NCBI GenBank assembly: GCA_963822145.1
Contig: CAWGGG010000004.1
Coordinates: 1,054,001-1,118,000, forward strand
Direction of reading: 5' to 3'
From: UBA5072 sp963822145
GTDB lineage: Bacteria; Bacteroidota; Bacteroidia; Bacteroidales; UBA10428
DNA length: 64,000 nt
The notes beneath the pieces are model-generated. The model was not told the DNA's origin. It made no database searches and saw only the letters and a list, made by a program, of their open reading frames with translations. The translations under genes and the position numbers were made by a program. This document shows positions 1-7,634 of the stretch, one piece after another (the first letter of the stretch is position 1; each line of letters starts with the position of its first letter).

Positions 1-128
1 GGATTAAAAATGGCCGCCAAGGCGGCCCGGTTTACTGTTCCATCGGCCTTCATGGCGTTTTTGCCAACATTACGCGTATCCGGCACCTGCTTGGCTAACA
101 CGATGATTTTTAAGCTTTTCATATGCAT
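1..128 (-). CDS. etfB: Electron transfer flavoprotein beta subunit, N-terminal part only
   Basis: The minus-strand frame starting with ATG at 128 (or the ATG two codons later, at 122) runs off the left edge. It reads MHMKSLKIIVLAKQVPDTRN and then a segment with GTVNRAA. The KQVPDT stretch near the start is typical of the beta subunit of electron transfer flavoproteins (FixA/EtfB), which binds AMP and, with EtfA, carries electrons from acyl-CoA dehydrogenase-type enzymes. Only about 42 codons are visible, so the nucleotide site cannot be checked and etfA is outside the window. The ATG at 122 fits family starts slightly better. The gene is read away from the isomerase, from an AT-rich leader that contains a direct repeat. 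Confidence 0.75.
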   Translation of the reverse strand, partial: MHMKSLKIIVLAKQVPDTRNVGKNAMKADGTVNRAALAAIFN

Positions 129-168
129 CTTTAGTTGTTAGGTCTGAAAATTTCGGAGCCAAATATAG

Positions 169-201
169 ATTAAAATCATCCTTTTATAAATTAAAATCAT
201 C
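169..201. repeat. Two 12-base direct repeats, 21 bases apart, upstream of etfB
   Basis: The 12-mer attaaaatcatc occurs at 169-180 and again at 190-201. The spacing of 21 bases is close to two helical turns, so two bound proteins would sit on the same DNA face. The repeat lies 41-73 bases upstream of the etfB start, where a regulator or the promoter would be expected. The region is AT-rich, so chance is possible. Confidence 0.35.
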
Positions 202-241
202 TTTTGGATGAATGATTAATTAGAAGTATTTTAGAATCGGA

Positions 242-258
242 GTAGTATTGGATACTAC
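242..258. other. Short perfect hairpin (7-base arms, 3-base loop)
   Basis: GTAGTAT and ATACTAC flank TGG. The element lies between the terminator-like stem of the isomerase gene and the etfB leader, so it could be an operator or part of a double terminator. No T-run follows it on either strand. Confidence 0.3.
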
Positions 259-259
259 A

Positions 260-299
260 AGCAAAAGCCTGTAATCCTTAATTTTAATGAATTACAGGC
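260..299 (-). terminator. Rho-independent terminator of the isomerase gene
   Basis: A perfect 9-base stem (GCCTGTAAT at 267-275, ATTACAGGC at 291-299) with a 15-base loop is followed on the minus strand by TTTTGCTT. It lies 77 bases beyond the isomerase stop codon at 376 and fits an intrinsic terminator for that gene. Confidence 0.6.
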
Positions 300-375
300 C
301 TAATAATATCATCTCTGATATTACAGTATAATTTGTAGGTTTATTTATTTTGTGATTGAAAACCCGAAGTAATGA

Positions 376-1050
376 TTATAAGAATTTAGCATAATCTGAA
401 ACCAGGAGGTGCAGGGGTGATACATCTTCCTCGATGACCGGGAATCTTCCAACCGGTTCAAAAAAGAAATTGTCTGTATGATCATCGTTCACCGCACTCA
501 CCTCTCCCACCAGCACTTTTCCTTTACCTTCTTCGCCGTAAAACCTGTGGTACATAGCCTGTTCAAGACATATGCTTTCACCCGGACATAATATCACTTT
601 TCCGCCTGGCGGTACCGTGCGTTTTATACCGTCCGTCCTGAAATGAACCTGAGTGCTGTCAAGCTTATTGTCCGCAGTGGCATTGAATAGTTCCAGAACA
701 AGGTTACCACCTCCCCTGTTAATGATGTCTTCCATTTTAGACAAGTGAAAATGCAATGGCGTTTCCTGGTTTTCTTCCACGATCATGATTTTTTCGGCAT
801 ACGGCTTTTTATCCGTGTTAAATTTGCCATTCCGAAGGGTGAACAGGAACAATCCGCGTTTAGGGAAGTCACCGGAACCGAAATCGGTGATATCCCATCC
901 CAGCATGTTATCAACAATTTCGAGGGCATCCTGTCTGTTTTTTTTCCATTCGGTCACACTCCAGTAAGCCCAGGGAGGCAATATAAACTGCCTTTCTGCC
1001 ATGAAGTCTTTGGCATTTTTCAGAATCTGATTGATCTCACTGCGTTTCAT
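376..1050 (-). CDS. D-lyxose/D-mannose family ketol-isomerase (cupin)
   Basis: This 224-residue cytoplasmic protein matches the D-lyxose isomerase family (YdaE/DUF1498-like cupins), which interconvert D-lyxose and D-xylulose and, in some members, D-mannose and D-fructose. The core motif HFHLSKMEDIINRGGG lies at residues 100-115. H100, H102, E107 and a distal H168 (in MYHRF) are placed as expected for the single metal site. There is no signal peptide and the length is usual for the family. The ATG at 1050 lies 48 bases downstream of a well-formed Bacteroidota promoter, and a terminator follows, so it is probably transcribed alone. The substrate is inferred from the family. No pentose or mannose operon surrounds it. 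Confidence 0.85.
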   Translation of the reverse strand: MKRSEINQILKNAKDFMAERQFILPPWAYWSVTEWKKNRQDALEIVDNMLGWDITDFGSGDFPKRGLFLFTLRNGKFNTDKKPYAEKIMIVEENQETPLHFHLSKMEDIINRGGGNLVLELFNATADNKLDSTQVHFRTDGIKRTVPPGGKVILCPGESICLEQAMYHRFYGEEGKGKVLVGEVSAVNDDHTDNFFFEPVGRFPVIEEDVSPLHLLVSDYAKFL

Positions 1051-1103
1051 GGAGATTCGTTGTATATGTTTATCCTTGGTGTCATTCTAACTGCCAGCGA
1101 CCG

Positions 1104-1135
1104 GAAAGATAAATAAAAGGCAAATGACAAACAAA
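1104..1135 (-). promoter_or_regulatory. Bacteroidota-type promoter of the isomerase gene
   Basis: On the minus strand TTTG (plus 1132-1135) is followed after 20 bases by TATCTTTC (plus 1104-1111). This matches the TTTG-N19-21-TAnnTTTG pattern of Bacteroidota primary promoters with one mismatch in the -7 box. The predicted transcript start is near 1098, giving a leader of about 48 bases. Confidence 0.5.
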
Positions 1136-1156
1136 CGCATGCAGCATTTCGACCTT

Positions 1157-1183
1157 TTTGACGTCTTATTAAATATACCTTTG
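1157..1183 (+). promoter_or_regulatory. Possible promoter of the DUF2807 lipoprotein gene
   Basis: A perfect -7 box TACCTTTG lies at 1176-1183, 45 bases upstream of the ATG at 1229. A TTTG at 1157-1160 is only 15 bases upstream, shorter than the usual 19-21, so the upstream element is doubtful. Confidence 0.35.
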
Positions 1184-1228
1184 TTGTTTCACGCTATGCA
1201 TATAACCCATTTGTAAAACCATTAATCC

Positions 1229-2194
1229 ATGAAAAAGAATACTACATACAGCAGCGTCCTGGTACTGCTTTTTCTGTTTATTGCGTTATCTTCCTGTATC
1301 TCTTCCCAGTCTTTTGTGCCGGTGAAAGGCAAAGGGGCTTCGGTTGAGAGGAACTTCACCGTATCCGGCTTTAGTGGTATTGATGTATCCGGCGGGTTCG
1401 ATGTGATCCTTGTGCAAGGCAATGCAGAAGGAGTTGTCCTTACTGCACAGGAAAACTTATTTGAGCACATTACAGTAAAGGTAGATCAGGGTATTTTAAA
1501 GATCTATACAGAAAACAACATCATGGCTACCCAACCCATGAAGGCAAGGGTTACCTATAAAAACATTGATAATCTGAAGGTTTCCGGAGGCGGCGATGTT
1601 ACCGGCGAAACGCCTGTAAATGTATCAAGGTTGGATGTAGTACTAAGCGGAGGAGGTGATCTGACCACCATAATCAATACCAGTGAACTTTCCTGCCATA
1701 TCAGTGGGGGAGGTGACGCTGCCATCAACGGCGATATAAAAAAGTACGAACTCGAATTGTCCGGGGGTGGAGATCTTCAATCAGAGATTACCGCCGGGGC
1801 AATATTTTGCAATATTTCCGGCGGTGGCGATGTAACGCTGAAGTGCAAGGATAAGGCCACTGAAGGTAACATAAAAATAAGCGGCGGCGGTGACCTGACC
1901 GTAAATATTAATACTGAGAAACTTTATTGCTCTGTTTCCGGAGGGGGTGATGCATCATTATCCGGACAGGCATCAGCTTTTGAAATCACTGTCAACGGCG
2001 GAGGAGATATTTTTGCCGACAAATTAATTACCACAACTACCGTCTTCCACGCCAGCGGTGGTTCAGATGTTTATGTAAATGTTGCTGCAGCGCTTTCCGG
2101 AGAAATTTCCGGTGGCGGAAATGTTTACTATTCAGGAAGTCCGGACAAGGTCTCCGTTGACACCAAAGGCGGTTCCGAGGTCCGCAAGCAGTAA
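1229..2194 (+). CDS. DUF2807 (head GIN domain) lipoprotein with glycine-rich solenoid repeats
   Basis: The 321-residue protein begins with a lipoprotein signal ending in ALSSC and is therefore probably membrane-anchored in the envelope. The N-terminal part (SGFSGIDVSGGFDVILVQG) is the typical opening of DUF2807, the putative auto-transporter adhesin head GIN domain common in Bacteroidota. From about residue 115 the motif SGGGD or a variant (NGGGD, SGGSD, SGGGN) recurs about ten times at roughly 15-25 residue intervals, which suggests successive rungs of a right-handed beta-solenoid with G/D turns. The role of the family is not established; surface or adhesive functions are only suggested. It stands alone between a divergent isomerase gene and the MEMO operon, 133 bases upstream of the latter. 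Confidence 0.85.
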   Translation: MKKNTTYSSVLVLLFLFIALSSCISSQSFVPVKGKGASVERNFTVSGFSGIDVSGGFDVILVQGNAEGVVLTAQENLFEHITVKVDQGILKIYTENNIMATQPMKARVTYKNIDNLKVSGGGDVTGETPVNVSRLDVVLSGGGDLTTIINTSELSCHISGGGDAAINGDIKKYELELSGGGDLQSEITAGAIFCNISGGGDVTLKCKDKATEGNIKISGGGDLTVNINTEKLYCSVSGGGDASLSGQASAFEITVNGGGDIFADKLITTTTVFHASGGSDVYVNVAAALSGEISGGGNVYYSGSPDKVSVDTKGGSEVRKQ

Positions 2195-2287
2195 TTGGTG
2201 ATAAATCATTGAATTCATTGATCTCAGACAGTATCATTTCAGCATCTTCATATTCCTGTTAGTCGCTTTCGGCTTTGGAAGGAATCC

Positions 2288-2321
2288 ACTGTATAATTTG
2301 ATTTTTAACGGATTATACAGT
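2288..2321. promoter_or_regulatory. Perfect 10-base inverted repeat in the leader of the MEMO operon
   Basis: ACTGTATAAT (2288-2297) and ATTATACAGT (2312-2321) form perfect arms around a 14-base loop. The element ends 6 bases before the ATG at 2328. It could be an operator, a leader hairpin or a weak terminator for the upstream lipoprotein gene; the tail after it is TAATTTTATG. Its position argues against translation starting at the TTG at 2298, which lies in the loop. Confidence 0.45.
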
Positions 2322-2327
2322 AATTTT

Positions 2328-3908
2328 ATGGGCAGGGTTAAACGCTGGCCTATGAAATCGGGTGTATACGGAATGATGCTGCTTGTTTTGCTGATACCGG
2401 CAACAGCAGGATGCAACGACAGGAAACCAAAAACAAATCATAACCAAGCCGGCCTTTTCATATCGGGTGATACCCTTATTAACAGGAAGCCGGCCTTTGC
2501 GGGAACCTTTTATCCGGGAAACCGGGATGCTTTGCTGCAGCAACTCCGGCTGCTTTTTTCAGCCGCAACTCCCAGCAAGATTTCAGGAAAGGTCGTGGCT
2601 ATCGTTGCCCCCCATGCGGGTTATTTTTATTCAGGCAGAGTTGCTGCCTCTGCCTACAACCAGCTTATGCCCGGAATCAAATACGATAACGTATTTATAT
2701 TAGCGGCAAGTCACCATGCCAGCTTTGAGGGTGCCGCACTATACAGCGAAGGGCATTTTGAAACGCCCCTTGGAATTGCACGGGTGAATATACCCTTATC
2801 GAGGAAACTGGCCGAAGAACATCCTGATCTTTTCAGGTCTTATACAACAGCTCATCAAACAGAGCACAGCATAGAAGTGCAGTTGCCCTTTCTGCAATAC
2901 TTGTACCGGGAAGATCTGCAAATTATACCGGTCTTGCTGGGCACGCATAGACCTTCCACCTGCAAAAGGATTGCTGAAGTGTTACGGCCCTATTTTTTCG
3001 GTAACAATCTATTCATAATCAGTACGGATTTTTCACATTACCCCGACTATCAGCATGCCTGTGAAACCGACAAATTCACTGCTGAAGCCATTGTTAAAAA
3101 TTCAGCTGATGAATTCCTTGAAGCAATTGAATACAATGAAAATCAGGGGATCCCTGATCTTGCGACCAGTATTTGCGGATGGACCGGCATGCTCACTTTT
3201 TTGGATATCACTGAAAGAATGCCGGGAATTCACTGGATCCCTGTTCTGTATATGAATTCCGGCGATAGTCCTGAAGGTGACAAAACGCGCGTGGTGGGCT
3301 ACCACGCCTTTGCGGTGACCCTGGATAACCCGGGGAAGGCAGCTTCAGCCGACAAAGCTTACAGCCTAACCGACAGTGAAAAAGAACAGCTGTTGCATAT
3401 TGCCCGTAAATCTATCAGGACATATCTGGAGACCGGGCAGGTCTATAATATCAGCACCAAGGAATTTACGGAAAACCTGCTGGCTCCATCCGGTGCCTTT
3501 GTTACCCTGAATATGCACGGGGCATTGAGGGGATGTATCGGACAGTTCACTGCAGATATTCCCCTTTACCAGATAGTCCAGGAAATGGCCATTTCTGCTG
3601 CAACCCGGGACAACCGCTTTGACCCCTTATCACCGGAAGAGTTGAATCAGACAGAAATTGAAATCTCTGTGCTGACACCGATGCGTAGAATCAGCTCTCC
3701 CGACGAAATCGTTCTGGGCCGTCATGGGATTTACATAAAAAAAGGAAACAGGGCAGGAACCTTTTTACCCCAGGTTGCTGAACAAACCGGCTGGACCAAA
3801 GAAGAATTCCTTGGACATTGTTCCCGCGATAAAGCTGGACTGGGATGGGAGGGTTGGAAAGATGCTGAAATCTTTGTTTATGAAGCTTATGTTTTTGGAG
3901 AACAATGA
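2328..3908 (+). CDS. AmmeMemoRadiSam proteins B and A fused: MEMO1-AMMECR1 lipoprotein
   Basis: One chain carries a lipoprotein signal (LLIPATAGC), a MEMO1-like domain and a C-terminal AMMECR1 domain. Numbering from the upstream TTG at 2298, the MEMO part (about 60-345) has PHAGYFYSG with H106, SHH at 138-140, TDFSH at 243-247 and SICGW with C293. The two His and one Cys correspond to the metal site described for MEMO1. The AMMECR1 part (about 355-536) has the signature LRGCIG at 410-415. The ATG at 2328 is preferred; an ATG at 2352 also leaves an intact lipobox. The stop overlaps the next start (ATGA, 3905-3908). The AmmeMemoRadiSam set has no settled function. The lipobox implies an envelope location for a protein type usually considered cytoplasmic. 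Confidence 0.85.
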   Translation: MGRVKRWPMKSGVYGMMLLVLLIPATAGCNDRKPKTNHNQAGLFISGDTLINRKPAFAGTFYPGNRDALLQQLRLLFSAATPSKISGKVVAIVAPHAGYFYSGRVAASAYNQLMPGIKYDNVFILAASHHASFEGAALYSEGHFETPLGIARVNIPLSRKLAEEHPDLFRSYTTAHQTEHSIEVQLPFLQYLYREDLQIIPVLLGTHRPSTCKRIAEVLRPYFFGNNLFIISTDFSHYPDYQHACETDKFTAEAIVKNSADEFLEAIEYNENQGIPDLATSICGWTGMLTFLDITERMPGIHWIPVLYMNSGDSPEGDKTRVVGYHAFAVTLDNPGKAASADKAYSLTDSEKEQLLHIARKSIRTYLETGQVYNISTKEFTENLLAPSGAFVTLNMHGALRGCIGQFTADIPLYQIVQEMAISAATRDNRFDPLSPEELNQTEIEISVLTPMRRISSPDEIVLGRHGIYIKKGNRAGTFLPQVAEQTGWTKEEFLGHCSRDKAGLGWEGWKDAEIFVYEAYVFGEQ

Positions 3909-6430
3909 ATTACCCATACGCATTCATTCCGATAACCCTGGCAGTTATTTTTCTTTACCTCATTTCCTGGGGTTTTTCCGGTATAGGGCACATCCGGAAC
4001 CATACTCACAGACGCATCTGGAACACCCTGCTGCTTTTGGCATTTCTGGTATCCGGACTTCTGGGCGTCTTCCTGGTCATTCAGATCAACTACAAACTGG
4101 AGATCCCCTGGATAAAAAAAGTTCTGAAATGGCATGTTGATTTTGGTATTGCACTGGTATGCCTGGCCATGATCCACCTGGGATGGCATCTCAGGTATTA
4201 TTGGGATACCAGGAAAGCACTTAAATCTGAACCGGAGGCTGCAAAGTCCGAAAACATCACCGGCATACTCCTGACGAGCATCAGCAAAAGATCAGTTATC
4301 ATGGCGCTCCTGGTGCTGGGCTTTTCGGGTATTATGTCCCAACTCATCGTGATCCGGGAATTTTTAAATATTTTCCAGGGCAATGAGCTCATCATGGGGA
4401 TGATTCTCTTTACCTGGATGATACTCACAGCTGCAGGTTCAAAACTCGGGTATCCCTTGATCCATGCATCTGCATTCCGTAAAAATCTTGCCCGCTGCTT
4501 CCTGTTGGAGGGAATCCTGCCCCTTTTGCTGATCACGCTCCTGTATGTTGCCGAAAACCTGGTGTTTCCTCCCGGTACAACCAAAGGACCGGTTACGGCT
4601 TTTGTTTTTTGTCTCTTTCTTTTGATACCCTTCTGTTTGTTAACCGGGATGTTGTTTACCATGCTGGCAACAGCTCTCTCTCATACCTCCCAAATAAACA
4701 GTGTGTCCCAGGCTTACAGCTGGGAATCATTAGGAAGCATGTTTGCCGGATTGCTCTTCAGTCTGGTTTTGGTCTACTGGTTGCGAACCTACCAGGTGCT
4801 TGCCCTGATCCTGTTGCTCAACCTGGTCATGTACGCGATGATTCTGCCTTTTCATAAGGCCACTTGGGCAGATTACCTGATTCCCTTCCTGTTGTTCATA
4901 CTAACTGTATTTCAATGCTTCAGTCCGGCTGACCTATGGATCAAATCGCTCCACTTTAAGAACCAGGAATTGGTTTATACTCAGGATTCCCCTTTCGGAA
5001 ATACTACTGTAACCAAAACAGCAGGCCAGTATAATTTTTATGGGAATAATGCCCTGTTGTTCAGTACTGAAAATAAGCTGTTGCAGGAAGAAGCCGTCCA
5101 TTTCGCCCTGCTGCAATGTCAGAAACCCGTGCAAGTTATGATAGTATCCGGCGGGATTGCAGGGATGATGCAGGAAGTGCTGAAATATCCCTCAGTGAGG
5201 CTGGTAGATTATCTGGAGATCAATCCCTGGCTGGTCAGAGCCGAAAAGAAGTTTTCCGCTTTTCCCGCGGGTTCCCAGCTGAGGATCCGGTCCAAAGACG
5301 CCCGCACCTGGATCAGGAAAACGAAAACGAAATATGATGCCATCATCATAAACACTCCCGATCCATCCAGCGCCCAGATAAACAGGTTTTACACGCTGGA
5401 ATTCTTTTTGGAGGTGAAAAAGGCTCTCCGGGAGCACGGGGTGTTGCTGATCAGTCTCAGCCCGACCGGTAATTACATGAGTGCTACAGCCAGAGAATTA
5501 CACAGGGTAATTTATCAGACGCTGAAGAAAGCCTTTCCACAGGTAGTAATTATCCCAGGGGAACGGAATTACTTTATCGCCGCTGACTTAGCAATCCGAA
5601 TGGATATAGCTCATGCTGTTGAAGAAGCAGGAATTGAGAATGACTACGTGCAACCGGGTTATATTGAGGATGACCTGCTCCTTCTTAACAGCCAGCTTAT
5701 CCAGGATGCAATTGGAACCGGCAGTGTAACGTACAATCAGGACCTTGTACCGAGAGCCTATTTGCTTCAAATTCAGCACTGGCTGACTGTTTTTCAGCAG
5801 AAAAACAAGATCATCTGGTTTCTGATCACCCTGTTGATCCTTATGCTGGTGTTGATCCTAAGGTTCAGGCATATTAGTCCGGTTGCAGCAGGGATCTTTA
5901 CCGGCGGCATGGCTGGAGCTTCGCTGTTATTCCTGATCCTGATTTTTTCACAGATTCTTTATGGACAGGTCTATCAAATGCTTGGTGTTATTGTTGCCCT
6001 TTACATGACTGGGTTGGCGCTGGGATCGCGGCCGGGCATGCCGCTAAAAATGAGCATAAGTCCACGCACTTATATACGGATTCAATGGCTTCTGATGATG
6101 ATTTTGCTGCTATTTCCATTGCTGGTCGCCAGTCTAAACCATCTTGCTACCTGGACGGGTCAGGGATTGTTAATGATCACAACTGCCGCAACAGGTTTTA
6201 TTGCAGGTCTTGAATTTTACACAGGCAGCCTTCTGGAGCAGCAGCATCCGGATAAGATAACCGGAAACCTTTATAGCATGGATCTTGCAGGTGCTGCACT
6301 GGGCACTTTGGTGGTTTCCATGATGCTTTTTCCCTGGCTTGGACTTCTCAATACCTGCCTGGTTCTGGCAGCCCTGGTCATCATGAGTATTGTTGTGATG
6401 CGTCTGGCTCTTAAAAAGTACCGCAATTGA
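3905..6430 (+). CDS. Polytopic membrane protein: cytochrome-b-like N-terminus plus spermidine-synthase-like domain
   Basis: The 841-residue protein has four parts. Residues 1-100 form about three helices ending in WHVDFGIALVCLAMIHLGWH, with H77, H91 and H95; this resembles the DUF4405/cytochrome-b type haem-binding helix. Residues about 130-335 are the membrane half seen in MFS/spermidine-synthase fusions. Residues about 345-580 are an AdoMet-binding Rossmann domain like SpeE. The last 220 residues are again membrane helices. The usual GGGDG nucleotide loop is SGGIAG (415-420), and the catalytic DxxDP-type motif reads NTPDP (483-487), so a first acidic residue is replaced by Asn. True spermidine synthase activity is therefore doubtful. 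Translational coupling to the MEMO-AMMECR1 gene ties it to that system. Confidence 0.75.
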   Translation: MNYPYAFIPITLAVIFLYLISWGFSGIGHIRNHTHRRIWNTLLLLAFLVSGLLGVFLVIQINYKLEIPWIKKVLKWHVDFGIALVCLAMIHLGWHLRYYWDTRKALKSEPEAAKSENITGILLTSISKRSVIMALLVLGFSGIMSQLIVIREFLNIFQGNELIMGMILFTWMILTAAGSKLGYPLIHASAFRKNLARCFLLEGILPLLLITLLYVAENLVFPPGTTKGPVTAFVFCLFLLIPFCLLTGMLFTMLATALSHTSQINSVSQAYSWESLGSMFAGLLFSLVLVYWLRTYQVLALILLLNLVMYAMILPFHKATWADYLIPFLLFILTVFQCFSPADLWIKSLHFKNQELVYTQDSPFGNTTVTKTAGQYNFYGNNALLFSTENKLLQEEAVHFALLQCQKPVQVMIVSGGIAGMMQEVLKYPSVRLVDYLEINPWLVRAEKKFSAFPAGSQLRIRSKDARTWIRKTKTKYDAIIINTPDPSSAQINRFYTLEFFLEVKKALREHGVLLISLSPTGNYMSATARELHRVIYQTLKKAFPQVVIIPGERNYFIAADLAIRMDIAHAVEEAGIENDYVQPGYIEDDLLLLNSQLIQDAIGTGSVTYNQDLVPRAYLLQIQHWLTVFQQKNKIIWFLITLLILMLVLILRFRHISPVAAGIFTGGMAGASLLFLILIFSQILYGQVYQMLGVIVALYMTGLALGSRPGMPLKMSISPRTYIRIQWLLMMILLLFPLLVASLNHLATWTGQGLLMITTAATGFIAGLEFYTGSLLEQQHPDKITGNLYSMDLAGAALGTLVVSMMLFPWLGLLNTCLVLAALVIMSIVVMRLALKKYRN

Positions 6431-6485
6431 TTATGGCAAAAATGAAGTACCTTTGAAAGAATGCAGTACTTCTTCGATTGCGCCT

Positions 6486-7616
6486 ATGAATAAAAGAACG
6501 TTTATAAAAAGTGCCTGTTCTTCAGCGGGAGCTATTTGCCTGGGCAGGGTTCTGACTGCCGGACCAGGATATTCCGGCAGTCCTGCAGCCGGTAGTGATT
6601 TATGGAAATGGAGCAAGGAATGCATGTATTATGAGATTACTCCGCGGGGTACACGTTGCCTGGTTTGTCCCAATGAATGCACCCTGAAAACCGGAGAAAC
6701 CAGTACCTGCAGGAATAGAATAAATCATAAGGAAATACTATATTCCATAGCCTATGGGAACCCTTGCGCCAAGCACGTTGATCCAATAGAAAAGAAACCG
6801 TTTTTTCATTTCATGCCAGGCAGCAGGTCTTTCTCCATCGCCACTGCCGGATGCAATTTTGCCTGCCTGAATTGTCAGAACTGGTCGATTTCACAATCCA
6901 GTCCGAAGGAGACGCAAAACTATGATATGTTTCCGGCGAAGGTGGTTGCGGAATCCAAAGCAGTCAATTGCGAATCCATTGCCTACACCTATTCTGAACC
7001 TGTAACTTTTTTTGAATATGTTTATGATACTTCTGTATTGGCCCGTAAAGAAGGTCTTAAAAATGTCCTGGTATCAAATGGTTTCATAAACGAAAGGCCT
7101 CTCCGCGATCTTTGCAAAGTATTGGATGCTGCAACCATTGATCTCAAATCTTTTGATGAAACCACTTACCTTAAACTTAATGCAGGTAAACTTCAGCCTG
7201 TACTGAACGCTCTGAAGATTTTCAAGCAGGAGGGTGTCTGGCTTGAAATCTCCAACCTGGTGATTCCCAGTTGGAGCGATAACCTGGATATGATAAAAAA
7301 AATGTGTAACTGGCTCTATCAGAATGGATTTCAAGACAATCCGCTGCACTTTTTAAGGTTTCAGCCCTTGTACAAGTTGGAGCAGCTGCCTCCAACGCCG
7401 ATACCTGTTCTGGAAAAAGCGAAAGAAATCGCCCTGGCGGCGGGTCTGAAATTTGTTTATATTGGAAATGTGCCCGGTAGTGCCGCTATCAGCACAACCT
7501 GTCCACGCTGTAAGAAACTGATTATTGAAAGGAAAGGATTCATGATTACCATGAATGCATTAAAAAACGGAAACTGTAGTTTTTGTGGAGAAAAGATAGC
7601 AGGGAAGTGGCAATAA
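6486..7616 (+). CDS. AmmeMemoRadiSam system radical SAM enzyme
   Basis: The protein contains CNFACLNCQN, the CxxxCxxC motif (C123, C127, C130 from the ATG at 6486) that binds the radical-SAM [4Fe-4S] cluster, in a pyruvate-formate-lyase-activase-like setting. Extra cysteines occur before it (CLVCPNEC, residues 58-65, and C75) and at the C-terminus (CPRC and CSFC, ribbon-like), so additional metal sites are likely. I chose the ATG at 6486 because the product then starts MNKRTFIKSACSSAGAICLG, which looks like a Tat-type leader with KR in place of RR. The TTG at 6453 would only bury it. This is the third member of the AMMECR1-MEMO-radical SAM set. Its substrate is unknown. An exported radical SAM enzyme would be unusual. 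Confidence 0.85.
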   Translation: MNKRTFIKSACSSAGAICLGRVLTAGPGYSGSPAAGSDLWKWSKECMYYEITPRGTRCLVCPNECTLKTGETSTCRNRINHKEILYSIAYGNPCAKHVDPIEKKPFFHFMPGSRSFSIATAGCNFACLNCQNWSISQSSPKETQNYDMFPAKVVAESKAVNCESIAYTYSEPVTFFEYVYDTSVLARKEGLKNVLVSNGFINERPLRDLCKVLDAATIDLKSFDETTYLKLNAGKLQPVLNALKIFKQEGVWLEISNLVIPSWSDNLDMIKKMCNWLYQNGFQDNPLHFLRFQPLYKLEQLPPTPIPVLEKAKEIALAAGLKFVYIGNVPGSAAISTTCPRCKKLIIERKGFMITMNALKNGNCSFCGEKIAGKWQ

Positions 7617-7634
7617 TATTTGTATCATTGCAGC

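Noticed and set aside
2298..2327. TTG start extending the MEMO-AMMECR1 protein by ten residues
   Set aside because: The TTG lies in the loop of a perfect inverted repeat, and the extension adds nothing to the signal peptide. The ATG at 2328 or 2352 is more likely.
3905..6430. Calling the membrane protein a genuine spermidine synthase
   Set aside because: The nucleotide loop and the first acidic residue of the DxxDP-type motif are changed, and the domain sits between membrane helices, unlike SpeE.
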